Source of the DNA: Paraburkholderia sp. DHOC27
Lineage (GTDB): Bacteria; Pseudomonadota; Gammaproteobacteria; Burkholderiales; Burkholderiaceae
Assembly: GCF_003429005.1 (NCBI RefSeq)
Contig: NZ_QVQV01000006.1
Location: forward strand, 1 to 64,000
DNA length: 64,000 bases
Reading direction: 5' to 3'
Within the stretch, counting starts at the first letter, position 1, and every line of letters starts with the position of its first letter. This document shows, in pieces, positions 39,742 to 52,278 of the stretch. The notes under the pieces were generated by a model, which saw nothing but the letters and a program-made list of their open reading frames with translations, was not told the origin of the DNA and ran no database searches. The translations under genes and the position numbers were made by a program.

Positions 39742-39975
39742 CTGAAACCGGCTTGGAGCCGCCTGAAGAACACGACGACTCCATCATCCGGCAGGTTGCC
39801 CGTTGCCGCCATTCGGCCGAATGGCCAGGTGGGTCACAGACGTTCGATCGCAAGCCGTGTGCTCGCGGCGGCGACCTCAGGCTCGGATGCTCTCAGGTGC
39901 CGGGAACGAAACACTCAATCAATCATTCAGCCGTTCATTCGCAAGTGCAGCGCGGCCGCGCCAGGTCACGTTACT

Positions 39976-41268
39976 TCACGCGCGCTGCTTCTTGCCGCCT
40001 TTCGCCCCCGGCTTGAAAATTTTCACGGTACGTACCGCCTGATCGTCGCTGCGCATTACCTCGAGTCTGATGCCTGCAATCTGCACGCACACGTCGCCAT
40101 CAGGAATCTCTTCGAGGATTTCCAGAATCAGACCGTTCAACGTTTTCGGCCCGTCTGTAGGAAGCGTGAGTTGCAGCCAGCGATTCAGCTCACGCAGCGG
40201 CATGCTGCCCGCAACGATGCATTCGCCGTTCTCGTTCCAGCCGCCGCGCGAATTTGCGCCGCGTGGAATGGACGTGGTGAATTCGCCGATCAACTCTTCG
40301 ATGATGTCTTCCGGCGTCACGAGTCCCTGTAGCTCGCCGTATTCGTTCACCACCAGCGCTGTCCTGTGACGGCTTTCCTGAAAGTATTGCAACTGCTGAA
40401 ACACCGGCGTGCCGCTCGGCACGAAATACGGTTCGGCGAGCAGTTCACGCAGCGTCTCGCGTTCCAGTTCCTGGTTGTGCAGCGCTGAGAGCGTCTTGCG
40501 CACGTGGAGCACACCGAGCACGCGGTCAATGTCGCCTTGATAGACGATGAGCTTGTTGTGATAGCAGGTTTCGAGCTGATGCAGGATTTGCTCGAAGGGC
40601 GCGTCGAAATCAAGCGCCTCGATGCGACGGCGGGGAATCATCACGTCGTCGACGGAGATGTTTTCCAGATCGAACAGGTTGAGCAGGATGCTGCGGTGTT
40701 TGGTCGGCATGAAGCTGCCGGATTCGAGCACGATGGTGCGCAGTTCTTCAGTGGAGAGACGCTGGTCATGCGCGCCCTTCGTGTTGATATGCAGAACACG
40801 CAGGATGCCGTTGGCGAACAGATTGACGAACCAGACGATGGGTCTGGTGGCGCGCATCAGCGGAGCGATCAGCAGGCTTGCCGGTAGCGCGATTTTCTCA
40901 GGGAACGTCGCGCCGACGATTTTTGGCGTGATCTCCGCGAACACGATGATCAGAAACGCGACGATGCCGGTTGCGATGGACAGCACCAGGTTGTTGCGAC
41001 CAAAGGTATGCAACGCGACCGAGGTGGTGAGCACCGGGATGATCGTGTTGAACAGGTTGTTGCCGATCAGGATCACGCTCAGCAGTTCGTCGGTGCGCGC
41101 GAGCAGGCCTTGGGTTGTCTTTGCGCCGAGAACGCCTTGATTGGAGAGATGCTTCAGGCGGTGACGGTTGAGCGCCATCATCGCGGTTTCGGAGATAGAA
41201 AAGAAACTGGAGCAGATAAGCAGCAGGACGACGGCGCCTATCTGCGCCCATAAGGGTAGTTGTTCCAC
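39976..41268 (-). CDS. Hemolysin family protein / CNNM-CBS transporter (CorB/CorC-like)
   Basis: A 430-aa protein with the CNNM (DUF21) membrane domain of about four helices (residues 5-150, with SSFFSISETAMMALNRHRLKHL). Two CBS domains (about 205-330) and a C-terminal CorC_HlyC domain follow. Relatives are linked to Mg2+/Co2+ efflux or magnesium resistance in bacteria. The start is a GTG giving the family N-terminus MEQLPLWAQIG. It stands alone between pilB and tRNA-Pro. Function is by family only. Confidence 0.9.
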   Translation of the reverse strand: MEQLPLWAQIGAVVLLLICSSFFSISETAMMALNRHRLKHLSNQGVLGAKTTQGLLARTDELLSVILIGNNLFNTIIPVLTTSVALHTFGRNNLVLSIATGIVAFLIIVFAEITPKIVGATFPEKIALPASLLIAPLMRATRPIVWFVNLFANGILRVLHINTKGAHDQRLSTEELRTIVLESGSFMPTKHRSILLNLFDLENISVDDVMIPRRRIEALDFDAPFEQILHQLETCYHNKLIVYQGDIDRVLGVLHVRKTLSALHNQELERETLRELLAEPYFVPSGTPVFQQLQYFQESRHRTALVVNEYGELQGLVTPEDIIEELIGEFTTSIPRGANSRGGWNENGECIVAGSMPLRELNRWLQLTLPTDGPKTLNGLILEILEEIPDGDVCVQIAGIRLEVMRSDDQAVRTVKIFKPGAKGGKKQRA

Positions 41269-41400
41269 GTGTCGCGAACTGGTAAGGGGCGGGATGGGAA
41301 GAATATAGCAGAGGGGACAGCGCGGCCGCCTGGCGACGGGTCATGCTCGCGGCGCGCCGGGGTTCTGGGCAGGCCGAAGTGCGCGGATTATGGCGCCCAA

Positions 41401-41432
41401 AAACAAAAAACCGCCCAGCGAAGTGGGCGGTT
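41401..41432 (-). terminator. Terminator of tRNA-Pro
   Basis: On the minus strand, a 9-bp stem AACCGCCCA/TGGGCGGTT with a 6-nt loop is followed by TTTTTTGTTT. It lies 28 bases behind the tRNA 3' end. Confidence 0.85.
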
Positions 41433-41459
41433 CTGGCCTTGATTGAACAAGGAAAAATC

Positions 41460-41536
41460 TGGTCGGGGTGAGAGGATTCGAACCTCCGGCCTCTACGTCC
41501 CGAACGTAGCGCTCTACCAGGCTAAGCTACACCCCG
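41460..41536 (-). tRNA. proK: tRNA-Pro, anticodon CGG
   Basis: A 77-nt cloverleaf on the minus strand. The acceptor CGGGGTG pairs with CACCCCG, the D-arm contains TAGCTTAGCCTGGTAGAGC, and the anticodon arm CTACG-TTCGGGA-CGTAG places CGG at 34-36. The T-arm contains GGTTCGAATCC, and the 3' CCA is encoded. It reads proline CCG codons, which are common in this GC-rich genome. It has its own terminator. The symbol follows E. coli usage. Confidence 0.96.
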
Positions 41537-41577
41537 ATTTGTACTGCAGACTCGATTGAGACTAATTTGGCGCTTAG

Positions 41578-41591
41578 GTCTTAATTAAGAC
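41578..41591. repeat. 14-bp perfect palindrome at the ispB stop codon
   Basis: GTCTTAATTAAGAC is fully self-complementary and contains the ispB TAA stop. It lies 42 bases upstream of tRNA-Pro on the same strand. It is too tight to form a usual hairpin loop, but it could be a dimeric protein site. No further support. Confidence 0.5.
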
Positions 41592-42577
41592 TGCCTCGCC
41601 GTCGAGTAAGAACATAATTCTAGCAGGCTTTCTTTGTAAATGGAATCAGGAAACGAAGAAATTGCTGCCGCTGCTGCTTGCGCTTCCTGCTTCGCGCACT
41701 CCAGCGTGTGGTCTAGCGCGCCGGAACGCGTAATCGCCTCGAAGATGGTCTCGAAGCGATCCGTGCCGCCCTGCTCGATCGCCTCGCGCGCGAGCGCCGA
41801 CTGTTCCGGCGTGCCACGTTCGATCAGATAGATGAGCGGCAAGGTGGGCTTGCCTTCGCGCAGGTCGTCACCGGCGTTCTTGCCCATTGATTCCGCCGTG
41901 CCCGTGTAGTCGAGCCAGTCGTCCATGATCTGAAAGGCCGTGCCAATGCGCCGGCCAAACTCCGCTGCGGCCGCTTCCGTCGGGGCGTCAGCGCCGGCCA
42001 GCACCGCGCCGAGCTGCGCCGCCGCCTCGAACAGCTTGGCCGTCTTGTAGCGGATCACCTGCATGTAGCGGGCTTCGTCCACGTCGGCGTCGTGCATGTT
42101 GAGCAACTGCAGGACTTCGCCTTCGGAAATGATGTTCGTGGCTTCCGACAGGATTTCCATCACGCGCATCTTGCCGACGCCCACCATCATCTGGAATGAG
42201 CGCGAGTACAGGAAGTCGCCCACCAGCACGCTGGCAGCGTTGCCGAACAGGGCATTGGCCGTCTGGCGACCGCGCCGCAGGTCGGATTCGTCCACCACGT
42301 CGTCGTGCAGCAGGGTGGCGGTATGGATGAATTCGACCACCGCAGCCAGTTCGTGCCGGTGCCCGGTCGTTTCGCCCAGCGCACCCGCCACCAGCAAGAG
42401 CAGCGCGGGGCGCAGCCGTTTGCCGCCGGCACTGATGATGTACTCGGAAATCTGGTTGATCAGCATCACATCCGAGGCCAAACGGTGCCGGATGACGCGA
42501 TTCACCTGCTCCATGTCTTCGGCGATGGGAGCGAGCAGGCTGGCGGCGTTGGGGGAGGGGGTGGCAGTCGACGACAT
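41585..42577 (-). CDS. ispB: Octaprenyl diphosphate synthase (trans-isoprenyl diphosphate synthase)
   Basis: A 330-aa all-helical prenyltransferase that extends farnesyl diphosphate to the C40 side chain of ubiquinone-8. The first aspartate-rich motif is DDVVDESD at residues 92-99, with FIHTATLLHD before it. The second is DDWLDYTG near 220. GGKRLRPALLLL is also typical. It is divergent from rplU, as is common in proteobacteria. Chain length is inferred from the family and from the genus making Q-8. Confidence 0.94.
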   Translation of the reverse strand: MSSTATPSPNAASLLAPIAEDMEQVNRVIRHRLASDVMLINQISEYIISAGGKRLRPALLLLVAGALGETTGHRHELAAVVEFIHTATLLHDDVVDESDLRRGRQTANALFGNAASVLVGDFLYSRSFQMMVGVGKMRVMEILSEATNIISEGEVLQLLNMHDADVDEARYMQVIRYKTAKLFEAAAQLGAVLAGADAPTEAAAAEFGRRIGTAFQIMDDWLDYTGTAESMGKNAGDDLREGKPTLPLIYLIERGTPEQSALAREAIEQGGTDRFETIFEAITRSGALDHTLECAKQEAQAAAAAISSFPDSIYKESLLELCSYSTARQS

Positions 42578-42709
42578 GATGGCTGAATTGGGTAGTGCCG
42601 CGAATTATAAGGCGAATCGCGGTAGTTCCGGGCCGCAGCCTGCTTGATCGACACACGGCGGCTCGGTTGACGGGGCCAGGCGTAGCATCGCGGCGGCTGT
42701 CAACGAGTT

Positions 42710-42738
42710 TTGACCGGAGAGCTAACTCTATGTATAAT
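42710..42738 (+). promoter_or_regulatory. Sigma70 promoter of rplU-rpmA
   Basis: TTGACC (42710-42715), a 17-bp spacer and a perfect TATAAT (42733-42738). The predicted start is near 42745, leaving a leader of about 48 nt before rplU. It is one of the strongest promoters by sequence in the window. Confidence 0.85.
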
Positions 42739-42792
42739 CACGGGTTTCCGCGCGTGGTGCGTGGGAAAAATGAACACAGAGTGAGGTTCTCA

Positions 42793-43104
42793 ATGTACGC
42801 GGTCATAAAAACCGGTGGCAAGCAGTATAAAGTTGCCGTCGGCGAAAAACTTAAAGTAGAACAGATACCGGCAGACATTGACGCTGAAATCACGCTCGAC
42901 CAGGTTCTCGCAGTGGGCGAAGGCGAATCGATTAAGTTCGGTACGCCGCTGGTCAGTGGGGCTTCCGTCAAGGCTACCGTCGTGTCGCAAGGTCGTCACG
43001 CAAAAGTGACTATCTTCAAGATGCGTCGCCGGAAGCACTACCAGAAGCATGGCGGCCACCGCCAGAACTACACCGAACTGCGCATCGACGCGATCAACGC
43101 GTAA
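42793..43104 (+). CDS. rplU: 50S ribosomal protein L21
   Basis: A 103-aa protein, the same length as E. coli L21, starting [20 protein letters not shown]. It binds 23S rRNA in the large subunit; [19 protein letters not shown] is the basic RNA-binding stretch. The ATG at 42793 has GAGGT upstream; starts further 5' would run through the promoter. It is 24 bases before rpmA and in one transcript with it. Confidence 0.98.
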   Translation: MYAVIKTGGKQYKVAVGEKLKVEQIPADIDAEITLDQVLAVGEGESIKFGTPLVSGASVKATVVSQGRHAKVTIFKMRRRKHYQKHGGHRQNYTELRIDAINA

Positions 43105-43128
43105 GCGCAACGGTCAAGGAGCTATCAA

Positions 43129-43392
43129 ATGGCACACAAAAAGGCAGGCGGATCGTCACGTAACGGCCGCGACTCCGAGTCGAAGCGTCTCGGCGTGAAG
43201 GTTTACGGCGGTCAAGCCATCAATGCTGGCGGCATCATCGTGCGTCAGCGCGGCACGCGTATGCATCCGGGCGAAAACGTCGGCATCGGCAAGGATCACA
43301 CCTTGTTCGCGCTGACGGACGGCCACGTCAAGTTCACGACGAAAGGCGCCGCGAAGAAGCACACGGTTGTCGTAGTCCCGGCAGCTGTCTGA
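43129..43392 (+). CDS. rpmA: 50S ribosomal protein L27
   Basis: An 87-aa protein starting [20 protein letters not shown], whose flexible N-terminus reaches the peptidyl transferase centre. A clear AAGGAG site lies before the ATG. The N-terminus has no cleaved extension of the Firmicutes kind. It is paired with rplU and followed by a strong terminator. Confidence 0.98.
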   Translation: MAHKKAGGSSRNGRDSESKRLGVKVYGGQAINAGGIIVRQRGTRMHPGENVGIGKDHTLFALTDGHVKFTTKGAAKKHTVVVVPAAV

Positions 43393-43424
43393 GTCTGACA
43401 AGACACGGACTTCAGGACCGGAAC

Positions 43425-43456
43425 AAAGGCCCCGCGAAGTTAGCGGGGCCTTTTTC
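43425..43456 (+). terminator. Terminator of rplU-rpmA
   Basis: An 11-bp stem (43425-43435 with 43443-43453, core GGCCCCGC) with a 7-nt loop, running into TTTTT. It starts 33 bases after the rpmA stop. Confidence 0.92.
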
Positions 43457-43515
43457 ATTGCAGGTCCATATTCGAATGGATTGTCGTGAGCGCGCGGGGT
43501 TAGCCGATCGGCTGA

Positions 43516-44697
<1,182 letters not shown>

Positions 44698-44771
44698 CAA
44701 GCAGAGTTGGGCGCTGGCAGTCCGCACCAGGCTGCCAGCCGGCATCACGCAAATCCTGGAGACCGCGCACA

Positions 44772-45890
44772 ATGCGTTCCGTCATCGCAGATTCGAGGCG
44801 ATTGGTAGTGAAAGTCGGGTCGAGCCTCGTCACCAACGACGGGCGTGGCCTCGATCATGCCGCGATCGGCCGCTGGGCCTCGCAGATCGCAGCGTTGCGC
44901 GCGCAGGGCAAAGAGGTGGTGCTGGTGAGTTCGGGGGCCATCGCGGAAGGTATGCAGCGCCTCGGCTGGACCAAACGGCCGCGCGAAATCGACGAGTTGC
45001 AGGCGGCCGCTGCGGTGGGGCAGATGGGGCTCGCCCAGGTGTACGAGAGCCGCTTCGCTGAGCACGCCATCCGTACCGCGCAGATTCTGCTCACGCACGC
45101 CGACCTCGCAGACCGCGAACGCTACCTGAACGCCCGTTCCACGCTACTGACGTTGCTGCGTCTCGGCGTCGTGCCAATCATCAACGAGAACGACACGGTC
45201 ATCACGGACGAAATCAAGTTCGGCGACAACGACACGCTCGGCGCCCTGGTCGCAAATCTGATCGAGGGCGACGCACTGATCATCCTCACCGATCAGAAAG
45301 GTCTCTTCACCGCCGATCCGCGTAAAGATCCCGCAGCCACGCTCGTGCAGCAGGCCGATGCCGGGGCGCCGGATCTGGAAGCGATGGCGGGCGGTGCGGG
45401 TTCGAGCCTCGGTCGTGGCGGGATGCTGACCAAGATTCTTGCCGCCAAACGCGCAGCGCATAGTGGCGCGAATACCGTGATTGCGAGCGGCCGGGAAGCC
45501 GACGTGTTGGTGCGGCTCGCGGCTGGTGAGGCCATCGGCACGCAGTTGATCGCGCGCACCGCGCGAATGGCTGCACGCAAGCAGTGGATGGCCGATCACC
45601 TGCAGGTTCGCGGGCATGTCGTGATCGACGACGGCGCGGTCGAAAAGCTCACCGGCGGCGGCAAGAGCTTGCTGCCAATTGGCGTGGTCGGCGTTCAGGG
45701 CGCGTTTGCGCGCGGCGAGGTGATTGCCTGCCTGAGCGCGGAAGGTCGGGAGATTGCCCGCGGTCTGACGAACTACAGCAGTTCGGAAACCAAACTGATT
45801 CAGCGGCGTCCGAGTGGCGAGATCGAGACGGTGCTGGGCTACATGCTCGAACCTGAGTTGATCCACCGCGACAATCTGGTTTTGGTGTGA
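44772..45890 (+). CDS. proB: Glutamate 5-kinase
   Basis: A 372-aa enzyme phosphorylating glutamate, the first step of proline synthesis. The amino acid kinase domain ([45 protein letters not shown] broken by short spacers) is followed by a PUA domain from about residue 280 ([15 protein letters not shown]). It is 74 bases behind obgE and probably co-transcribed. proA is not in the window. Confidence 0.96.
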   Translation: MRSVIADSRRLVVKVGSSLVTNDGRGLDHAAIGRWASQIAALRAQGKEVVLVSSGAIAEGMQRLGWTKRPREIDELQAAAAVGQMGLAQVYESRFAEHAIRTAQILLTHADLADRERYLNARSTLLTLLRLGVVPIINENDTVITDEIKFGDNDTLGALVANLIEGDALIILTDQKGLFTADPRKDPAATLVQQADAGAPDLEAMAGGAGSSLGRGGMLTKILAAKRAAHSGANTVIASGREADVLVRLAAGEAIGTQLIARTARMAARKQWMADHLQVRGHVVIDDGAVEKLTGGGKSLLPIGVVGVQGAFARGEVIACLSAEGREIARGLTNYSSSETKLIQRRPSGEIETVLGYMLEPELIHRDNLVLV

Positions 45891-45938
45891 AACGAGCCGC
45901 TTGAACGCCAGACAGCACAGCGCGCCGCGCAGCAAACT

Positions 45939-45977
45939 AAAAAGCCGTCCCAGACACCCGTCTGGAACGGCTTTTTT
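45939..45977. terminator. Bidirectional terminator between proB and the CNP1-type gene
   Basis: A stem of AAAGCCGT-C-CCAGAC and GTCTGG-A-ACGGCTTT with one mismatch, flanked by an A-run and T-run so it can act in both directions. It lies between two convergent genes. Confidence 0.85.
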
Positions 45978-46041
45978 ACTCTGGGCGGGCCTTGGCCCAG
46001 GCTACCAGCCGAAATGCGGCCCGGGAACCGCGCCGCGCAGC

Positions 46042-46599
46042 TCAACGAATCTGCGAGGCCGCCGTCCGCTTATAGCGCATGTTCTGCAGGATCACCTTGG
46101 CGCTGCCGGTGGGCATCCGGCTCGTGCAGAAGTAGTCCTGATAGAGCGACGCCTGATACGCATTCAGCGTGCCGTTTTCGATCCGGGCGAACGGGGTCGC
46201 CACACTGTCGTCCCAGCCATCGTGGTCGGCGTTGAGGCCGGCGTATTGCCGCCATTCATACGTATCGCAGCGAATTCCTTCGTAGATCACGTTGGAAGCG
46301 CCGCTCGGGCTCTTCACCACCACCGTCACGCGGACCACGCCATCGTCGCCCACGGTGAGCGAGTTCGAATCCACCGCGAATGTGAGCGGCGTGTTGCCGG
46401 AAACATCGAAGGGGATCAGATTGGCTTGCTGCGGCAGCGGCGGCAGGGTGTCGACCTTGTTTTCGGCCCAGTTGGACTTGCGGTCGAACAGATACGTAAA
46501 TGCGCTGTCATCCTTGTTGGTGGGTTTGCTGGCGCTCGAACAGCCAGCCAGCAGGACGCCCGTGGCAACGCATGCCACGGCGAGAGCAAATGCTTTCAA
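46042..46599 (-). CDS. CNP1-like family lipoprotein
   Basis: A 185-aa putative lipoprotein. The signal peptide KAFALAVACVATGVLLAGC ends in a lipobox (LAGC), so the cysteine is likely lipidated. The mature part resembles the CNP1 family of beta-proteobacteria, of unknown function. I start it at the TTG at 46599, which has AGGA at the right distance and gives a normal signal peptide; starts further upstream add charged residues before it. It is 87 bases behind rppH on the same strand. Confidence 0.78.
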   Translation of the reverse strand: MKAFALAVACVATGVLLAGCSSASKPTNKDDSAFTYLFDRKSNWAENKVDTLPPLPQQANLIPFDVSGNTPLTFAVDSNSLTVGDDGVVRVTVVVKSPSGASNVIYEGIRCDTYEWRQYAGLNADHDGWDDSVATPFARIENGTLNAYQASLYQDYFCTSRMPTGSAKVILQNMRYKRTAASQIR

Positions 46600-46686
46600 T
46601 ATGAATTCCTCGAAACAACGGCGTGACACGGGCACCAAGGTGTCCATGTCACGCCGGCAAATACGGCTCAGGAAGCCGCATGGGGT

Positions 46687-47352
46687 TTAGTCGCGCAGAC
46701 CCGGTTGGGTGACGGGGCTGTCGGCAGGTTCGCAGTCGGATTCGACCGTAGTGCGAACCGACGTCTCGACTGTGACGGACGAGCCCGTCACCGACACCTC
46801 CCGCATCTCCGTCACGGTAGACACTATCCGCGGATAGCGTGGCCCGTGATGGCCGCCGGGTTTATCCGTACGCGGCACAGCTCGGCGCAGAAAACGGGAC
46901 AACTCCGTCAGCGCCAACTGATACACATCCCGCTTGAACTCGATCACACAGTCGAGCGGCACCCAGTACTCGTTCCAGCGCCACGCATCGAACTCAGGAT
47001 GATCGCACGCGCGCAGACAAATATCGCAGTCGCGTCCAACCATCCGAAGCAGGAACCAGATCTGTTTCTGGCCGCGGTAATGACCGCGTACTTCACGCTT
47101 GATGAACTTGTCCGGCACCTCATAGCGCAACCAGTCGCGCGTGCGACCGATGATCTTGACATGCTCCGGAAGCAGGCCGGTTTCTTCGTGTAACTCCCGA
47201 TACATCGCTTGCACGGGGGTCTCACCGTACTTGATGCCCCCTTGCGGAAACTGCCAGGAATGTTCACGGAGCCGTTTGCCCCAAAACACCTCGTTGTGCG
47301 CGTTCAAGAGGATGATGCCGACGTTCGGGCGAAAGCCTTCACGATCCAGCAT
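46687..47352 (-). CDS. rppH: RNA pyrophosphohydrolase
   Basis: A 221-aa Nudix enzyme that strips pyrophosphate from RNA 5' ends and so starts mRNA decay. The Nudix box [20 protein letters not shown] begins at residue 38. It starts [13 protein letters not shown], as in E. coli RppH (176 aa), and carries about 45 extra C-terminal residues rich in Thr, Val and Ser. The ATG at 47352 fits the family and lies behind GAAGGTGG. Confidence 0.94.
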   Translation of the reverse strand: MLDREGFRPNVGIILLNAHNEVFWGKRLREHSWQFPQGGIKYGETPVQAMYRELHEETGLLPEHVKIIGRTRDWLRYEVPDKFIKREVRGHYRGQKQIWFLLRMVGRDCDICLRACDHPEFDAWRWNEYWVPLDCVIEFKRDVYQLALTELSRFLRRAVPRTDKPGGHHGPRYPRIVSTVTEMREVSVTGSSVTVETSVRTTVESDCEPADSPVTQPGLRD

Positions 47353-47385
47353 ACAACCACCTTCGAATCCTTTAAAATTGCTTTG

Positions 47386-47391
47386 ATTATA
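47386..47391 (-). promoter_or_regulatory. -10 element of the rppH promoter
   Basis: A perfect TATAAT on the minus strand, about 35 bases before the rppH ATG. The -35 at 17-bp spacing is poor. The divergent proS gene starts 240 bases away; no strong promoter for it was seen. Confidence 0.5.
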
Positions 47392-47633
47392 AACAGATAA
47401 CGGGCCTGACGCACCGGATCGCACCAGAATGGAACGATTCGCCGCAAAAAGGGCGCGAATGGGTTAGCCTGTCCGTCATCCGGCGCAGTGGCATCTGCCG
47501 CGATGAGCGCGCCGGGGTCGAGGCCAGGTTTCCCGCGTCGCTGCGGCAGCTTTGCCGCGCCTTTGTCGAATTTCCCACCGTTTTCATCTTTCGGGCGGTT
47601 GCTCCGGCGCCGCCGCTTTTGGAAAAATTCTGA

Positions 47634-49370
<1,737 letters not shown>

Positions 49371-49382
49371 GCGGGGCAGGCG

Positions 49383-49982
49383 GTGGAGTACACCTTCCTG
49401 TCTGCGACCGTCCTGCTGCTGCTGATCACCGACCCGCTAGGCAACATCCCGCTTTTCATTAGTTGCCTGCGCGGGGTGGCGCCCAAGCGGCGCGCGGTCG
49501 TCATTCTGCGTGAGGTGGCGATCGCGTTCGTGATCCTGCTGATCTTCATGGTCGTCGGCGATCGCTTCCTGCGCATGATGAGCCTGACCGACCAGTCGTT
49601 GCGGATTGGTGGCGGGATCGTGCTGTTCCTGATCGCGATCCGCATGGTCTTTCCGCATCCGGACGGCCCGTTTGGCGGCGACACACGCGGCGGCGAACCG
49701 CTCATCGTGCCGCTCGCCATTCCCGCCCTGGCCGGACCGTCGGCGCTGGCTACGGTGATGCTGCTGACCTCGCAGGCGCCCGGCAAGATGTTCGAATGGA
49801 TCGCGGCGTTGACCGTCACGATGATCGTCTGCGCCATCGCGCTGGTGCTCGCGGAGCGCATCCAGGCGTGGCTTGGCGAGCGTGTGATGATGGCCTTCGA
49901 ACGGCTGATGGGACTCGTGCTGGTGGCGATTTCGGTGGAGATGATGCTGGGTGGAATCCGCTCGTTCGTGCATCAGTTGTGA
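49383..49982 (+). CDS. MarC family integral membrane protein
   Basis: A 199-aa protein with about six membrane helices; LLITDPLGNIPLFISCL and IPLAIPALAGPSALATVML-like repeats mark the MarC/UPF0056 family. The name comes from a position next to an E. coli resistance locus; a transport role is not established. It starts at a GTG 12 bases behind proS, with a purine-rich GGGGCAGG upstream. Confidence 0.88.
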   Translation: MEYTFLSATVLLLLITDPLGNIPLFISCLRGVAPKRRAVVILREVAIAFVILLIFMVVGDRFLRMMSLTDQSLRIGGGIVLFLIAIRMVFPHPDGPFGGDTRGGEPLIVPLAIPALAGPSALATVMLLTSQAPGKMFEWIAALTVTMIVCAIALVLAERIQAWLGERVMMAFERLMGLVLVAISVEMMLGGIRSFVHQL

Positions 49983-50040
49983 ACGCAGGCGTCTACGCCG
50001 GCAGGCTCAGAGACGAACCCACGTACGACAAGCAGCAAAC

Positions 50041-50068
50041 AAAAAGCGGCCCGCGGGCCGCTTTTTTT
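50041..50068. terminator. Bidirectional terminator between marC-type gene and hpt
   Basis: The stem GCGGCCC/GGGCCGC is extended by AAAAA and TTTTT on the two sides. It lies 58 bases behind the MarC stop and 33 bases from the convergent hpt stop. Confidence 0.88.
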
Positions 50069-50100
50069 ACGCCGGTCGGGCGCCGCGAAGATCGAAGCCG

Positions 50101-50652
50101 TCAGGCGCCCTCGGTCAATGCACGGATGGTCGGCAGATTGCGCCAATATCCTTTCGCATCCATGCCGCAGCCGAACACATAACGGTCCGGCACTTCGAAG
50201 CCGCAGAAATCCGGATGGAGCGGCTTGGCCTTCGGAATGATCTTCTCGCACAGCACCGCGCTCATAAAGCGCCTGGCGCCCATCGCGAGAATGCGGTCGC
50301 GAATCGCGGCCATCGTCTCGCCTTCATCGAGAATGTCGTCGAGCACCAGCACCACCCGATCCTTCACCGACTCCGCCGGCGCCACGCGCCATTGCATCTC
50401 GCTGCCGCCCTTGGTGCTGTTGCGATAGCGGGTGAGGTGGATGTAGTCGAACTCGAGCGGGAAGTCGAGGTGCGGCAACAGCATGCCGGTGAATACCGCC
50501 GCACCGCCCATCACCGACAGCACGAGCGGGAACTCCTCGCTCATTTCGGCAGCAATGGCTGCGGCCATTCCGCTGATCGACGCATTGACGTCAGCAGCCG
50601 AAACGATCTCTTCGGAGTGTTCGAAAATATGGAGAGCTTCTTGGCGATTCAT
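50101..50652 (-). CDS. hpt: Hypoxanthine/guanine phosphoribosyltransferase
   Basis: A 183-aa type I phosphoribosyltransferase salvaging purine bases with PRPP. The PRPP loop is VVLVLDDILDEGET near residues 98-111, with FDYIHLTRYRNS before it. The C-terminal VPDRYVFGCGMDAKGYWRNLP fits hypoxanthine or guanine binding. The nearest neighbours are ffh upstream on the same strand and MarC convergent. Substrate preference is inferred. Confidence 0.9.
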   Translation of the reverse strand: MNRQEALHIFEHSEEIVSAADVNASISGMAAAIAAEMSEEFPLVLSVMGGAAVFTGMLLPHLDFPLEFDYIHLTRYRNSTKGGSEMQWRVAPAESVKDRVVLVLDDILDEGETMAAIRDRILAMGARRFMSAVLCEKIIPKAKPLHPDFCGFEVPDRYVFGCGMDAKGYWRNLPTIRALTEGA

Positions 50653-50830
50653 GGCGTCTGGCGGGAGGTGTCTGTATACATAGTGTGAGAAAGAACGACG
50701 GCGTGCGCTACAGCATATACCCGGTCGTCCCTGAGCGCGTGCGCTGGCGTCAATCAGGCGAGACGTTCGGTATGGCGATCATGCAACCCATTCCCGAGCA
50801 GCCGTCGCCTGATCGTCTCGCCGTGAACGC

Positions 50831-52198
50831 CTAGCGCATGCCCGGCAGCATGCCTTTCATGCCGCGCATCATCTTTTGCAGATTGCCGCCTTTGAGCTTC
50901 TTCATCATCGTGCGCATCTGCTCGTACTGGTTCAGCATGCGGTTGACTTCCTGCACCTGCACGCCCGCGCCCGCGGCGATGCGGCGCTTGCGAGTAGCCT
51001 TGATCAACTCGGGCTTGGCGCGCTCGGCGGGCGTCATCGAATTGATGATGCCTTCCATGCGGCGCATCTGCGATTCGGCCATGCCCATGTTGGCGCCTGC
51101 CGCGGCTTGCTGAAACTGCGCGGGCAGTTTGTCCATCAGCGACGACAGCCCGCCCATGCTCTTCATCTGGGTCAGTTGCGCGCGGAAGTCGTTCAGGTCG
51201 AAGTCGCCACCCTTCTTGACCTTGTCGGCGAGCTTTTGCGCGGCCTGCACGTCGACGCCGCGTTGTGCTTCCTCAACGAGGGCGAGAATGTCGCCCATGC
51301 CGAGAATCCGGTTGGCCATCCGATCCGGATAGAAAATCTCGAGGCCATCCAGCTTTTCGGCGACGCCGACGAACTTGATCGGCTTACCCGTCACGTGACG
51401 CACCGAGAGCGCCGCACCACCGCGCGAGTCGCCGTCCAGTTTGGTGAGCACGACGCCGGTGAGCGGCAGCGCGTCGCTGAATGCCTTGGCTGTATTGACC
51501 GCGTCCTGGCCGAGCATGGCGTCGACCACGAACAGCGTTTCCGCCGGATTCAGCGTGCTGTGCAGCGCGGCGATTTCCTGCATCATCGCTTCGTCGATAC
51601 CCAGCCGGCCGGCCGTGTCGACCAGCAGCACATCGTGATAGTGACGCTTGGCCCAGTCCACCGCAGCCCGCGCGATGTCCACCGGCTTCTGATCGGGTTC
51701 CGACGGGAAGAAATCCGCGCCGACCTGCTCGGTCACCGTCTTCAGCTGCGCGATAGCAGCGGGACGGTAGACGTCGCACGAAACGGTCAGCACTTTCTTC
51801 TTGTACTTCTCGCGCAGCAGCTTGGCGAGCTTGCCGACCGTGGTCGTTTTACCCGCGCCCTGCAAACCGGCCATCAGGATGACAGCAGGCGGCGTGACGG
51901 CGAGATTGAGTTCGACGGCCTTGCCTTCGTAGTCACCGCCGATCACCGCGGTCAGCTCGCGCTGCACCACGCCGACCAGCGCCTGACCCGGCGACAGGCT
52001 GCTGATGACTTCTTCGCCGAGCGCCTTTTCCTTTACTTTGGCGATGAACTCGCGCACGACGGGCAGCGCCACGTCGGCCTCGAGGAGCGCGAGGCGCACT
52101 TCGCGCAGCATCTCCTGGGTGTTGGCCTCGGTGAGCCGGGCCTCGCCGCGCAGCGTCTTGACGACGCGCGCCATCCGTTGAGTCAGATTGTCGAGCAT
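50831..52198 (-). CDS. ffh: Signal recognition particle protein Ffh
   Basis: A 455-aa SRP54-type GTPase that binds 4.5S RNA and signal sequences of membrane proteins. The N domain (MLDNLTQRMARVVKTLRG) is followed by the G domain with GLQGAGKTTTVGKLA, DTAGRLGIDEAM and TKLDGDSRGGAAL. A Met-rich M domain (about 330-455) ends MKGMLPGMR. It is divergent from the cytochrome assembly gene 80 bases away. Confidence 0.97.
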   Translation of the reverse strand: MLDNLTQRMARVVKTLRGEARLTEANTQEMLREVRLALLEADVALPVVREFIAKVKEKALGEEVISSLSPGQALVGVVQRELTAVIGGDYEGKAVELNLAVTPPAVILMAGLQGAGKTTTVGKLAKLLREKYKKKVLTVSCDVYRPAAIAQLKTVTEQVGADFFPSEPDQKPVDIARAAVDWAKRHYHDVLLVDTAGRLGIDEAMMQEIAALHSTLNPAETLFVVDAMLGQDAVNTAKAFSDALPLTGVVLTKLDGDSRGGAALSVRHVTGKPIKFVGVAEKLDGLEIFYPDRMANRILGMGDILALVEEAQRGVDVQAAQKLADKVKKGGDFDLNDFRAQLTQMKSMGGLSSLMDKLPAQFQQAAAGANMGMAESQMRRMEGIINSMTPAERAKPELIKATRKRRIAAGAGVQVQEVNRMLNQYEQMRTMMKKLKGGNLQKMMRGMKGMLPGMR

Positions 52199-52278
52199 GG
52201 GGAGCGATGAACAAGGCGGCCGAAGCAGCGGCGAAGCAGGAGACGTCGCGGAGCAGGGGCCTAGTGTAAACTTCCAAT

